A stretch of 64,000 nt of DNA from Burkholderia sp. SRS-W-2-2016. Its GTDB lineage: Bacteria; Pseudomonadota; Gammaproteobacteria; Burkholderiales; Burkholderiaceae. Made by a program: the position numbers and the translations under genes. A model generated the notes under the pieces. It saw only the letters and a list, made by a program, of their open reading frames with translations. It searched no databases and was not told the origin of the DNA. The first letter of the stretch is position 1. Each line of letters begins with the position of its first letter. Where the stretch lies: NCBI RefSeq assembly GCF_001931485.1, contig NZ_MSDV01000064.1, positions 1 through 64,000 of the forward strand. Direction: 5' to 3'. Positions 25,873 through 34,504 of the stretch are shown piece after piece.

Positions 25873-27336
25873 TCAGGGCGCGGACGCGATCACTTCGGCG
25901 ACCGCCGCCGTCAGCTTCTTGCCGTACGGCACGTGCAGGAATTCGTTCGGCCCATGCGCGTTCGACTTCGGTCCGAGCACGCCGCACACCATGAACTGCG
26001 ACTTCGGGAAGCCCGCCTTCAGCACGTTCATCAGCGGGATCGTGCCGCCGAGGCCCATATAGGCGGCGTCGGCGCCGAAGTGCTGGCGCGACGCGTCGTT
26101 CAGCGCGCTGGCGAGCCACGGCGCGACTTCCGGCGCATTCCAGCCGCTCGCCGCACCCGCGTCCGGCTTGAACGTCACCTTCGCGTTGTACGGCGGATCG
26201 AGTTCGAGCAGCGCCTTCAGCTCGGCGACCGCCTTGTCCGCTTCGATCGTCGGCGGCAGACGCAGCGACAGCTTGAACGCGGTGCGCGGGCGCAGCACGT
26301 TGCCGGCGTCGGCAAGCGCCGGCAAGCCGGCCGCGCCGGTCACCGACAGCGACGGCCGCCACGTCGAATTGAGCAGCGCCTCGCGCGGATCGGTGGTGGT
26401 CGGCAGCACCTGGCGGCCGTCCTGGCCGCACGACCACGGCATCTTCTTCCACACATCGTCGCCGAGAATCTGCGCGGCCGCTTCCGCTTCGCGCAGGCGG
26501 TCGGCCGGGATCGGGCAATGGAAGCCCTTCGGCAGCAGCGTGCCGTTCGCCGCGTCTTCGAGCCGGTCGAACAGTTGCCGCATGATGCGGAAGCTCGACG
26601 GCACGATGCCGCCGTACACGCCCGAGTGAATCCCTTCGTCGAGCACCTGCACTTCCAGATCGCCGCCGACGAGGCCACGCAGCGACGTGGTCAGCCACAG
26701 CTGATCGTAGTTGCCCGCGCCCGAGTCGAGACAGACGACGAGGCCGACATTGCCGAGCCGCTCGCGCAACGCATCGACGTACGGCAGCAAGTCGTAGCTG
26801 CCCGACTCCTCGCAGGTTTCGATCAGGCCGACACAGCGCGGCCGCTCGACGCCTTGCGCATCGAGCGCGGCCAGCGCGGTCAGGCTCGCGTAGATCGCAT
26901 AGCCGTCGTCCGCGCCGCCGCGGCCGTACAGCTTGCCGTCCTCAAGCTTCGGGGTCCACGGGCCGAGGTCCTTGCGCCAGCCGTCGAACTCCGGCTGCTT
27001 GTCGAGGTGGCCGTACAGCACGATGGTTTCGTCGCTGCCCGAACGGGTCGCGGCGGTTTCGAAGAAGATCACCGGCGTGCGGCCCGGCAGACGGATCACT
27101 TCGAGCTTCAGACCGCGCACCGGTTGCTGTTCGGCCCATTGCGCGGCGTCGGTAATCACGCGTTCCAGATAGCCGTGGCGCGCCCAGTCGGGATCGAACG
27201 CGGGGCTCTTGGCCGGCACCGCGATGTAGTCGGTCAGCGCGGGCACGATCTCGTCGTTCCATTTGCGCTCGACGAATTCGCGCAGCGTGTCCGGGTTCAG
27301 GCGTTGGGTCTGCAGGGTCGTATCGTCGGTGCTCAT
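25873..27336 (-). CDS. M20-family metallodipeptidase (CNDP-like)
   Basis: 487 residues. All dizinc ligand motifs of carnosinase-type M20 enzymes are visible: LYGHLDKQ (His, Asp), GRGGADDGYA (bridging Asp), ETCEESGSYD (the catalytic and ligand Glu pair), LDSGAGNYDQ, and HGPNEFLHV near the end. The lid-domain signature EGIHSGVYGG is present. It should hydrolyse dipeptides in the cytosol. It lies 131 bases upstream of the dehydrogenase, same strand. No signal peptide. Confidence 0.93.
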   Translation of the reverse strand: MSTDDTTLQTQRLNPDTLREFVERKWNDEIVPALTDYIAVPAKSPAFDPDWARHGYLERVITDAAQWAEQQPVRGLKLEVIRLPGRTPVIFFETAATRSGSDETIVLYGHLDKQPEFDGWRKDLGPWTPKLEDGKLYGRGGADDGYAIYASLTALAALDAQGVERPRCVGLIETCEESGSYDLLPYVDALRERLGNVGLVVCLDSGAGNYDQLWLTTSLRGLVGGDLEVQVLDEGIHSGVYGGIVPSSFRIMRQLFDRLEDAANGTLLPKGFHCPIPADRLREAEAAAQILGDDVWKKMPWSCGQDGRQVLPTTTDPREALLNSTWRPSLSVTGAAGLPALADAGNVLRPRTAFKLSLRLPPTIEADKAVAELKALLELDPPYNAKVTFKPDAGAASGWNAPEVAPWLASALNDASRQHFGADAAYMGLGGTIPLMNVLKAGFPKSQFMVCGVLGPKSNAHGPNEFLHVPYGKKLTAAVAEVIASAP

Positions 27337-27523
27337 GATGGGGTCCGTGGCGGGCTATCTGAATAAACGATCATGATAGACCCGATGCGGGCCGGGCTGA
27401 ACCCCTTCGGACGCGGCGCAGCTATTGGGAGCGGCCGCACGGCGCGCCTGACACGCAGCCGACATTCGCGCGACAATCCTTACATGCGTCGCGAATCATG
27501 GACGCTGTATCAGGGAGCCGTTC

Positions 27524-27835
27524 ATGCTGAATAACATCGCCGTGCAGGCGGTCGCCGCAGTGGTGGCGTTAGCGCTGTACTTTCTGCCGGCGATCATCGC
27601 GGACCGCCGCCAGCGCCGCGACCTGCTGGTCCTCGCGCTGTTCAACGCATGCCTCGGCTGGACCGGCATCGGTTGGCTGCTCGCGTTGTACTGGGCGTTG
27701 CAGCCGAATCCGCCCGCCGACCTCGCGACCAACGTGGTCAGCAAACGCAAGCTGCTGACCATGCGAGCGTTTTCCTCCGCGCTGATGCTGCGCGTGCAGC
27801 GACGCGAACAGACACACGACGAGCCGAAGCACTGA
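27524..27835 (+). CDS. Superinfection-immunity-family membrane protein
   Basis: 103 residues. Two hydrophobic segments: AVQAVAAVVALALYFLPAII at about 6-27 and VLALFNACLGWTGIGWLLALYWAL near 37-58, the second containing the N-x3-GWT-x-IGW pattern of the Imm_superinfect family (named for T4 Imm-like proteins). In bacteria this is a general small inner-membrane family, so no phage role should be read into it. The last 35 residues are basic and cytosolic. Single gene. Confidence 0.85.
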   Translation: MLNNIAVQAVAAVVALALYFLPAIIADRRQRRDLLVLALFNACLGWTGIGWLLALYWALQPNPPADLATNVVSKRKLLTMRAFSSALMLRVQRREQTHDEPKH

Positions 27836-28041
27836 CCCGAAACGGGCCACGCAGGAGCGGATTCAGATACGGTCAGGCAGGTGATCCGGCGTAGCCGCCG
27901 GGCGGCGCACTCAGGGCGAGAACGATGCCTGTTCAGCGGGCCTGTGCTGCGTAAGTCAAACGCTGCAATCGCATCTCACGCGTAAATCGCGCGAGCGGAT
28001 TTTCGGAAATTCAGAACTCAGAAGGCGCGCGCACTGCCGAT

Positions 28042-28311
28042 TCACGCAGCGCGGCCAATACGATTCCACTGCACGGAGCCGGCCGGAATCGAACGCGGTT
28101 CGACCCGGACGCTTTGCGGTGTGAACATTTCGTGACGCAGTTCGCCGTGTTCGTCGAACCACTCGCAGATCAACCAGTCACCGGGATTGAGCGCGACCGT
28201 ACCGGCATACGTGACGGTCATGCGCGGGCCCCCGTCCTTCAACGTGACGACGTCGCCGATTACGAACGCGGCGGGCGGTGTCTCGAAAGCGTCGATGGCG
28301 TTGGACAGCAT
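28042..28311 (-). CDS. DUF2158 (YodC-like) protein
   Basis: 89 residues. The DUF2158 pattern is clear: FVIGDVVTLKDGGPRMTV, then WLICEWFDEHGELRHEMFTPQSV. These are small cytosolic proteins of unknown function, with a beta-rich SH3-like fold. Its upstream region is a long AT-rich gap with an FNR-like site. Confidence 0.85.
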   Translation of the reverse strand: MLSNAIDAFETPPAAFVIGDVVTLKDGGPRMTVTYAGTVALNPGDWLICEWFDEHGELRHEMFTPQSVRVEPRSIPAGSVQWNRIGRAA

Positions 28312-28795
28312 ACTGAATCCCCCATGTTGCGTTATTAAGTCATTGAGCGGCCTTTATCGACAGCGACCTACTGAAGGAACACTCTAAAAGTTTAAGACAG
28401 ATTAACAATTGAATTTAAACGCGGCAAGTGATTTTTATTGATACCGTTTTCACTCCAAGGGAATTCACCGATACCCGCTTTAGTTCCCCAACAAAACCAC
28501 GTAAAACCGTCAATACCAACCGGGCCGCGCTGTGTTCGCTAGCGCACAAACCCACCTTTAGCTGGCGGGCCACTGGGCGGCCCGGTAGAAAATTCTGCCG
28601 CCATTAGTCAGAGCAGAAAGCATGACGCGCCGCCACATAAGCTTTATTCCCAGCCGCGAATTTGATCTAAATCAGAATTACCAGTGAACGCGCGAGTCAT
28701 CGGCAAATAAAGCGGCAGGTATTCAGTGCCTCTTTCAAAACGCATGATTTTTACTGTCAATCAGCCTTTGAAAACGATTTCCCAACGACGGATTT
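28312..28795. other. AT-rich intergenic region with no gene
   Basis: 484 bases, clearly AT-richer than the flanks. No protein-like frame. It holds an FNR-like palindrome at 28662-28675. It lies upstream of the DUF2158 gene and downstream of the MFS gene, so it should contain the former's promoter and the latter's 3' region. Confidence 0.5.
28662..28675. promoter_or_regulatory. FNR/ANR-like box
   Basis: TTGATCTAAATCAG differs from the FNR consensus TTGAT-N4-ATCAA only in the last base. It lies in the AT-rich gap about 350 bases upstream of the DUF2158 start, so its target is uncertain. One match of this kind is expected by chance now and then. Confidence 0.3.
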
Positions 28796-30406
28796 TCAAA
28801 GCGCCTGCGCAAGCTTGCGCTGAACCGACTGCTGATGACGCACGAGCATTACGCTCAGCCCGATGCAAACGAACATCAGAAGCGCGTTGATCGCGAGGCT
28901 CAGCTGGAACGCGTGCGCATAAGACGCGGGCGCCGCGCTGCCGCCCAGCGCGCCGAAAAACGCGCCGCTGATCGCGGCAGTGCCGAATGCCGAGCCGATC
29001 TGCAACGTCGACGACACCACGCCCGACGCAAGCCCCGCCTTCTCCGGCACCGCCTCCTGCAACACGATGCGCATGATCGACGGCAACAGCAGCCCGTGCC
29101 CGACGCCCGCGATCACGAGGCCGCAGTAGAACGGCAGGTCGGGCGTCGCGGTTTGGGTCGCCGCCCAGCCGGTCACCGTGAAGCCGAGCGTCATCATCGA
29201 AAAGCCCAGTGTCAGCACGTGCGCGCCGATTCGCTTGACCACTGCCGGCGAGGTCAGCGGCCCGATCACGAAGCCGAGCGCGAACGGCATGATCGCGATG
29301 CCCGACGCGAGCGGCGTCCAGTGCAGACCGGCCTGCAGATAAATTCCGTAGGTCAGGAAGAATGCGCTGTTGCAATAGAACAGGAACGCGAGCACGAGAC
29401 CGAGCGCGAACGCGCGGTTGCGGAACAGTTGCAGATCGACGAGCGGATGACCGCCGCCGCGCTCGACCCGCCGTTCGGTTGAGACGAACCACAGGAACAC
29501 CGGCACCGCGGCCGCGAACATCGCGAAGGTCCATGCGGGCCAGCCGGCTTCGCGGCCATGCGTCATCGGATAGATGACCAGCAGCAGCACCGCCGATAGC
29601 AGCGCGACGCCCTTCAGGTCGATGCCGGTGCGCGTATCCGGCTGGTTTTCCGGCACGAACTTCCACGTGCCGATAAACGCGGCGATGCCGATCGGAATGT
29701 TGATCAGGAAGATCACGCGCCAGTCGAGCCCGAACGGGTGATAGGTGATCAGCGCGCCGCCGCCCAGTTGCCCGACGATCGATGACAGCCCGAACACGAA
29801 GCCATACAGGCTCATCACGCGCGTCTGCCGATGCAGCGGCACGACCGCGCGGATCGTCGCGAGCACCTGCGGCGCCATCACCGCGGCGGCGATGCCCTGC
29901 ACGATCCGCGCGATCACCAGCATCTGGCCGCTGGTCGCGAAGCCGCACAGCGCCGACGCGATCACGAAGCCCGCCATCCCGGTCATGAACATGCGGCGGC
30001 GGCCGTACAGATCGCCGAGCCGGCCGCCGGTGATCAGCAACACCGCGTACGCCGATGCGTAGGCGGACACGACGAGCTGCAATTGCGCATCGGACGCGTT
30101 CAGGCCGGTGTGAATCGACGGCAGCGCGAGATTGACGATGAAGTAGTCGAGCGGCGCGAGAAACGCGCCGACGAACAGCACGGCGAGCGCGAGCCCTTGA
30201 CGCTCGTTGGAGCGCGGCGCGGACGACGCGCCGGTTTGCGCGCGCGGCGTCGCCAGCGAGGCCAACGCCGGGCTCGGGCAGGCCGCCGCGCCAACCACGC
30301 CAGCCACGCCGGCCACGCCGGCCGCGCAGCCTGCCGCCGCCGAACCTCCACTGGAGCCGGAGCCAACCAATGCCGCCGCGGCGGACTTGCTTGCTTCGCT
30401 TTTCAT
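28796..30406 (-). CDS. MFS drug efflux transporter, DHA2 family
   Basis: 536 residues with 14 predicted membrane segments, the DHA2 layout (EmrB/QacA type). The first ~65 residues are a Gly/Ala/Ser-rich soluble tail; the transporter starts at RQGLALAVLFVGAFLAPLDYFIVNLALP. The DHA motif A GGRLGDLYGRRRMFM follows TM2, and motif C-like VFGLSSIVGQLGGG is in TM5. It is 78 bases downstream of the TetR gene on the same strand, and a sequence shared with the TetR promoter overlaps its start. Function: proton-driven export of an inhibitor. Confidence 0.92.
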   Translation of the reverse strand: MKSEASKSAAAALVGSGSSGGSAAAGCAAGVAGVAGVVGAAACPSPALASLATPRAQTGASSAPRSNERQGLALAVLFVGAFLAPLDYFIVNLALPSIHTGLNASDAQLQLVVSAYASAYAVLLITGGRLGDLYGRRRMFMTGMAGFVIASALCGFATSGQMLVIARIVQGIAAAVMAPQVLATIRAVVPLHRQTRVMSLYGFVFGLSSIVGQLGGGALITYHPFGLDWRVIFLINIPIGIAAFIGTWKFVPENQPDTRTGIDLKGVALLSAVLLLVIYPMTHGREAGWPAWTFAMFAAAVPVFLWFVSTERRVERGGGHPLVDLQLFRNRAFALGLVLAFLFYCNSAFFLTYGIYLQAGLHWTPLASGIAIMPFALGFVIGPLTSPAVVKRIGAHVLTLGFSMMTLGFTVTGWAATQTATPDLPFYCGLVIAGVGHGLLLPSIMRIVLQEAVPEKAGLASGVVSSTLQIGSAFGTAAISGAFFGALGGSAAPASYAHAFQLSLAINALLMFVCIGLSVMLVRHQQSVQRKLAQAL

Positions 30407-30425
30407 GACTGATCGTTCAAAAATT
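30405..30425. promoter_or_regulatory. Putative TetR operator at the MFS start
   Basis: ATGACT-N3-CGTTCAA-N-AATT, matching the element at 31153-31173 in 17 of 21 positions. It contains an imperfect TGA...TTCA palindrome and overlaps the ribosome-site region and start codon of the MFS gene, so a bound repressor would block its expression. Confidence 0.5.
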
Positions 30426-30484
30426 AGTTAAAAAAATTGCGCCGGCGCGGGCTGCGCCGGTGTCATCCCGACGTTATCCCGGCG

Positions 30485-31114
30485 TTACGCCAGCGCCCGC
30501 ATCGCCACATCCACGATGCCGGTCAGCGCGTCTTCCGTGTGCGCGACCCGTCCCATCACCCGCAGACCTTGCATCACGCACAGCAGAAAATCGCCGACCG
30601 CCTGTTCGTCGAGCTTCGAATCGAATGCGCCGCTCGCCTGGCCGCGAATCACCGCCGCCGCGAGCAGCGTCGCCATGCGTCGCTGGATCGACGCGACGCG
30701 CGCGCGCAGCTGCTCGTCGTCGGGCTGCATCTCCAGCGTCGTGTTGGTGATGAAGCAACTGCGCCGGCCGCTCAGCGCGCACGACACCCGCGCGTAATGC
30801 AGCAGCGCGTCGCGCAGCGCCTGTTCCGGTTCCGCGGTCGCGCTCAGCCGCTGCGCGAGGCGCGCGACCGCGCCTTCCGCGTAGTGATCGAGTGCCGCGA
30901 GCATGATCCCGTGCTTGTCGCCGAACACGCCGTACAGACTGCCGCGCAGCACGCCGGTCGCCTTGCACAGATCGTCGATCGACGTCGCGTGGTAGCCGTG
31001 ATCCCAGAACTGCTGACTCGCGCTGGTCAGTACGGTGTTGGTGTCGAATTCGCGAGGACGGCCGCGTACGCAGACGTCGCCGGCTTTCTTCGCGGTTTGC
31101 CTTGAATGACTCAA
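30485..31114 (-). CDS. TetR-family repressor
   Basis: 209 residues. The HTH lies at about 20-65: FDTNTVLTSASQQFWDHGYHATSIDDLCKATGVLRGSLYGVFGDK is its usual frame, with GSLYGVFGDK the recognition helix end. The C-terminal ligand domain follows (HYARVSCALSGRRSCFITNT). It is upstream of, and on the same strand as, the DHA2 transporter, and copies of one 21-base element lie before both genes. Expected to repress itself and the pump until an inducer binds. Confidence 0.9.
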   Translation of the reverse strand: MSHSRQTAKKAGDVCVRGRPREFDTNTVLTSASQQFWDHGYHATSIDDLCKATGVLRGSLYGVFGDKHGIMLAALDHYAEGAVARLAQRLSATAEPEQALRDALLHYARVSCALSGRRSCFITNTTLEMQPDDEQLRARVASIQRRMATLLAAAVIRGQASGAFDSKLDEQAVGDFLLCVMQGLRVMGRVAHTEDALTGIVDVAMRALA

Positions 31115-31152
31115 TTGCGGTGATCCTGGGTTTTGCCTGGTTGCTGGATATT

Positions 31153-31173
31153 ATGACTAGGCGTTCAATAATT
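31153..31173. promoter_or_regulatory. Putative TetR operator in the TetR promoter
   Basis: ATGACT-N3-CGTTCAA-N-AATT, 39 bases before the TetR start codon. Repeated at the transporter start (30405-30425). Confidence 0.5.
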
Positions 31174-31236
31174 CAAGCAAGCGTGTGGGTAGTCGTATCG
31201 TGGGTAGGGTCTTTGTCTCGATATGGCGCCGGTATG

Positions 31237-31271
31237 AAAAAAGCCGGCGGAGCGTCTTATGCCCCGCCGGC
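31237..31271 (-). terminator. Terminator of the OsmC gene
   Basis: On the minus strand GCCGGCGGGGC and GCTCCGCCGGC pair around an ATAAGAC loop (one mismatch) and are followed by TTTTTT. It lies 35 bases past the OsmC stop. Confidence 0.8.
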
Positions 31272-31305
31272 CTCGTCGTTACAGCGCTGTGCCGCCGCCG
31301 CTACC

Positions 31306-31731
31306 TCAGGTTTCCAGCTTCGCATCCATCGTGATCGTCGCGTTCAGCACCTTCGACACCGGGCAGCCCGCCTTGGCGTCGGCGGTCGCCTTGTCGAACG
31401 CGGCCTTGTCGCCGCCCGGGATCTTCACGTTCACGTCCAGATGCACCGCGGTGATCGCAAAGCCGCCGCCGTCCTTGTCGAGCGTGACGGTCGCCGTGGT
31501 GCCGATCCGCTCCGGCGTGATGCCGGCCTTGCCCAGTTCCGCCGACAGCGCCATCGAGAAACATCCCGCATGGGCGGCCGCGATCAGTTCTTCCGGATTG
31601 GTGCCGATGCCGTCCGCGAAGCGCGTGGAAAACGAATACTGCGTGTCCTTGAGGACGCCGCTGTCGGTGGAAATCGAACCTTTGCCGTTTTGCAGGCCGC
31701 CTTGCCAGACTGCCGATGCCTTGCGCTTCAT
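31306..31731 (-). CDS. osmC: OsmC-type organic hydroperoxide reductase
   Basis: 141 residues, the typical OsmC length. Both redox Cys are present: C57 in AAHAGCFSMAL and C123 in AKAGCPVSKVL, with the Arg of the start region. It detoxifies organic peroxides as a homodimer, using dihydrolipoyl partners, and is usually stress induced. An AGGAGA ribosome site precedes the ATG. Single gene with its own terminator. Confidence 0.93.
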   Translation of the reverse strand: MKRKASAVWQGGLQNGKGSISTDSGVLKDTQYSFSTRFADGIGTNPEELIAAAHAGCFSMALSAELGKAGITPERIGTTATVTLDKDGGGFAITAVHLDVNVKIPGGDKAAFDKATADAKAGCPVSKVLNATITMDAKLET

Positions 31732-32089
31732 CGCTCTCTCCTGTTGATGCCGTGCCGCCTGCGTCGCTCGACCATCATCGATGCCCGCCGCGGCGGTCCC
31801 GCCCGGATCAGTCCGCGCGCGAGCATCGGTCGCCGACGCCGCGCGGCTGTGGGCGCGGGCGTGGACCGGATTTCATCATAGGCGCTTCCGGAGAACGCTG
31901 TCGTTAAGGCGCGCCGCGACGCGCGTCACAGTCAGCGCAAAAGTCGCCCGCCTATATTTACAACAAATGAAACAATATTTTCGAGAAAAGCGACTTTTTT
32001 GCGGACCTCGCAAGAAATAGACTGTTTTCAACGGACCGGGAAACGAGATTCACACCGATCCACTCAACAATCGAAATTGGAGGTTTATC
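31732..32089. other. Intergenic region, no gene seen
   Basis: 358 bases between divergent genes. The last 120 bases are AT-rich and should carry the DUF4148 promoter. No credible frame. Confidence 0.45.
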
Positions 32090-32392
32090 ATGAAATCGCT
32101 TCTTTCCGCAGTCGTCGTCGCATCCGCTCTGATCGTTCCGGCTATGTCGTTCGCGCAGCAGGCGCCGGTGACGCGCGCTCAGGTTCGCGCCGAACTGGTG
32201 GCCGCGCAAAAAGCGGGCCTCGTGTATCAGAACGACACCGAGTACCCGAAAGCAGTGCCGCAAAACTCGGCGACCGTAGTCGCTTCGGCCGACAGTGCTA
32301 AAGACTTCGGCGGCGTGAAGGCCAATGCGTCGGATGCCGGCGGCCGGCAGTCGGTTGAACAACGCATCTTCTCGACGTATCGCGGCAACTAA
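32090..32392 (+). CDS. Exported DUF4148 protein
   Basis: 100 residues, with TTGGAGG upstream. The signal peptide (MKSLLSAVVVASALIVPAMS) is cleaved after FAQQ. The DUF4148 pattern VTRAQVRAELVAAQKAGL follows, then YPKAVPQNSATV. These short periplasmic proteins are very abundant in Burkholderia and Paraburkholderia and are of unknown function. The gene has a strong terminator. Confidence 0.92.
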   Translation: MKSLLSAVVVASALIVPAMSFAQQAPVTRAQVRAELVAAQKAGLVYQNDTEYPKAVPQNSATVVASADSAKDFGGVKANASDAGGRQSVEQRIFSTYRGN

Positions 32393-32480
32393 GTTTTTGC
32401 CGGTTGGTTGCGAGGCCACCGGGTTGGCGGCCTCGGCAGTAGAAGGCAGTCGATGTAGAAGTTGTTGCTGCACGAAGTAA

Positions 32481-32522
32481 AAAAAGCCCCGGTTGCGAAG
32501 TAGTTCGCAACCGGGGCTTTTT
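32481..32522. terminator. Strong bidirectional terminator
   Basis: AAAAAGCCCCGGTTGCGAA and its exact complement make a 19-bp stem with a GTAG loop, with A and T runs built into the stem. It ends the DUF4148 gene and can also end the minus-strand gene stopping at 32582. Confidence 0.9.
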
Positions 32523-32581
32523 CGTGGGCTTGAGGTTTGGGCGTGGGCGTTACTTTGCCCGCAGCATCCGCATGCCGGATC

Positions 32582-33136
32582 TCATTCGGCGAACGGCAGC
32601 GTCTCCTGCCCGAGCGCGCGCATGTCGAACACGTTCAGCGTCATCGCGACCAGCGCGTAATAGCCGAGCAGGCCGACCAGGTTGATCACCACCTGATGCC
32701 CGAAACGCTCGACCGCCTTCGCATACGTTGCGTCCGACACCCGCTTCGTGTCGTACAGCTCGCTCGCGAAGTCGTAGATCAGCGCATCGTCGGCGGCCGC
32801 GAAATCGGGGCGGTGTCCCTGGCGGATGGTTTCCGCGTCCGCTTCGTCGACGCCCGCCTGCAGCGCGATCGGATAGTGGATGTGCCACTCGGCCTGCGCG
32901 CGCCAGCGCGTCGCGGTCACCAGAATCGCCAGTTCAGACAGACGCAGCGGCAAGCCGGTCTGATAGCGGCAGAACGCGCCCAGACGCTGCGCGTGCTGAG
33001 CCAGCTCCGGGCTATGAATCCAGCCGAGAAACGGCCCGTTCAGATTGCCGCGCGGGCCGGACAGGATTTCGTCGAGCACCGTTTTCTGCTCCGGCGTGGC
33101 GCTGGACATCTCGAAGTGTGGCAAACGCTTGGTCAT
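32582..33136 (-). CDS. Carboxymuconolactone decarboxylase-fold protein
   Basis: 184 residues from ATG at 33136 (MTKRLPHFEM). The CMD fold is present: GPFLGWIHSPELAQHAQRLGAF, then LRLSELAILVTATRW with WHIHYPIALQAGV, and VVINLVGLLGYYALVAMTLNVF at the end. There is no Cys-x2-Cys; the AhpD redox pair is replaced by an AEWHIH stretch, as in the gamma-carboxymuconolactone-decarboxylase-like subgroup, so it is not a peroxidase. The role is probably catabolic. It lies 34 bases downstream of the aminotransferase gene, same strand, so could be part of the same transcript. Confidence 0.88.
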   Translation of the reverse strand: MTKRLPHFEMSSATPEQKTVLDEILSGPRGNLNGPFLGWIHSPELAQHAQRLGAFCRYQTGLPLRLSELAILVTATRWRAQAEWHIHYPIALQAGVDEADAETIRQGHRPDFAAADDALIYDFASELYDTKRVSDATYAKAVERFGHQVVINLVGLLGYYALVAMTLNVFDMRALGQETLPFAE

Positions 33137-33170
33137 CGTCGTTCTCGCAAAAAGCGTTGGGTCGGATAGC

Positions 33171-34499
33171 TTAAACGCTCGCGAGCGACGCGCCGATCGC
33201 ATCGGTCAGCCGGCTCACGATGTCGTCGATATCGCGTTCGGTGCAGATGAACGGCGGCGCGAGCAGCACGTGATCGCCGCGCTGGCCGTCAACGGTACCG
33301 CCCATCGGATACACCATCAGCCCGCGTGCGAACGCTTCGCGCTTGATCGCCGCGTGCAGCTTCAGCTTCGGATCGAACGGGTCCTTGCTCGCGCGGTCCT
33401 TCACCAGCTCGACACCGACGAACAGCCCGCGCCCGCGCACGTCGCCGATATGCGGATGCTGCGCATAGTGCTCGCGCAGCCGGCCGCGCAACTGCTCGCC
33501 GCGCGCCTGCACGTTATCCAGCAGCCGCTCTTCGGCGATCACGCGCTGCACTTCGAGCGCCGCCGCGCAGGCGGTCGCGTGACCGATATAGGTATGGCCA
33601 TGCTGAAAGAAGCCCGACCCGCCGACGATCGTCTGATAGATGCGGTCACTAACGAGCGTCGCGCCGATCGGCTGATAGCCGGCGCCGAGCCCTTTCGCGA
33701 TCGTCAGGATGTCCGGCGCGACGCCGTCTTCGTCGCACGCGAACAGATGACCGGTGCGGCCCATCCCCGACATGATCTCGTCGAGAATCAAGAGGACCCC
33801 GTAACGATCGCAGACCGCGCGGATCTTGCGGAAATACTCGCGCACCGGCGGCACCGCGCCGGCGGTCGCGCCGACCACCGTTTCCGCGACGAACGCGGCG
33901 ACCGTGTCCGGGCCGAGTTCGAGGATCTTCTGTTCGAGTTCGTCCGCGAGACGTTGCGCGAACGCTTCCTCGGTTTCGTCGGCGCGCTGCTCGCGATACG
34001 CGTAGCACGGGCTCACGTGATGCGCTTCGATCAGGATCGGCAGGAACGGCTCGCGACGCCACGCGTTGCCGCCGATCGCCAGCGCGCCGAGCGTGTTGCC
34101 GTGATAGCTCTGCCGCCGCGCGATGAAATGACGGCGCTGCGGCTCGCCCTTCTCGACGAAATACTGGCGCGCGAGTTTCAGCGCGGCCTCGATCGCCTCC
34201 GAGCCGCCCGACACGAAGTACACGTGTTCGAGCCCGGCCGGCGCGCTGTTGACGAGGCGTTCGGCCAGCTCCTCTGCCGCCGCGGTCGTGAAGAACGACG
34301 TATGCGCGTACGGCAGTTGCTGCGCCTGTCGCTTGATCGCGTCGATCACGCGCTGATTGCTGTGGCCGAGACACGAGACGGCGGCGCCGCCCGATGCGTC
34401 GATATAGCGCTTGCCGGTCGAGTCGATGATTTCGATGCCGTCGCCCGCGACGGCCACCGGCAGCGTTTGCTTCGGAGAACGATGGAAAACGGTGGACAT
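33171..34499 (-). CDS. Class III (aspartate-family) aminotransferase
   Basis: 442 residues from ATG at 34499. PLP-dependent omega-aminotransferase: YIDASGGAAVSCLGHSNQRV at the start, FVSGGSEAIEAALKLAR, the SYHGNTLGALAIGG motif, LILDEIMSGMGRTG (PLP Asp) and the Schiff-base Lys, K269, in TIAKGLGAGYQP. Usual substrates are omega-amino acids or amines. It begins 5 bases after the C45 hydrolase stop, so the pair is translationally close and likely works in sequence: amide opening, then deamination. Confidence 0.93.
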   Translation of the reverse strand: MSTVFHRSPKQTLPVAVAGDGIEIIDSTGKRYIDASGGAAVSCLGHSNQRVIDAIKRQAQQLPYAHTSFFTTAAAEELAERLVNSAPAGLEHVYFVSGGSEAIEAALKLARQYFVEKGEPQRRHFIARRQSYHGNTLGALAIGGNAWRREPFLPILIEAHHVSPCYAYREQRADETEEAFAQRLADELEQKILELGPDTVAAFVAETVVGATAGAVPPVREYFRKIRAVCDRYGVLLILDEIMSGMGRTGHLFACDEDGVAPDILTIAKGLGAGYQPIGATLVSDRIYQTIVGGSGFFQHGHTYIGHATACAAALEVQRVIAEERLLDNVQARGEQLRGRLREHYAQHPHIGDVRGRGLFVGVELVKDRASKDPFDPKLKLHAAIKREAFARGLMVYPMGGTVDGQRGDHVLLAPPFICTERDIDDIVSRLTDAIGASLASV

Positions 34500-34504
34500 G
34501 AGAT

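Noticed and set aside
25933..27366. 477-codon plus-strand frame over the M20 peptidase
   Set aside because: Antisense shadow of a gene with all zinc ligands present.
27524..27835. Reading the superinfection-immunity-family gene as a phage remnant
   Set aside because: The family is a common chromosomal membrane protein, and no phage genes are nearby.
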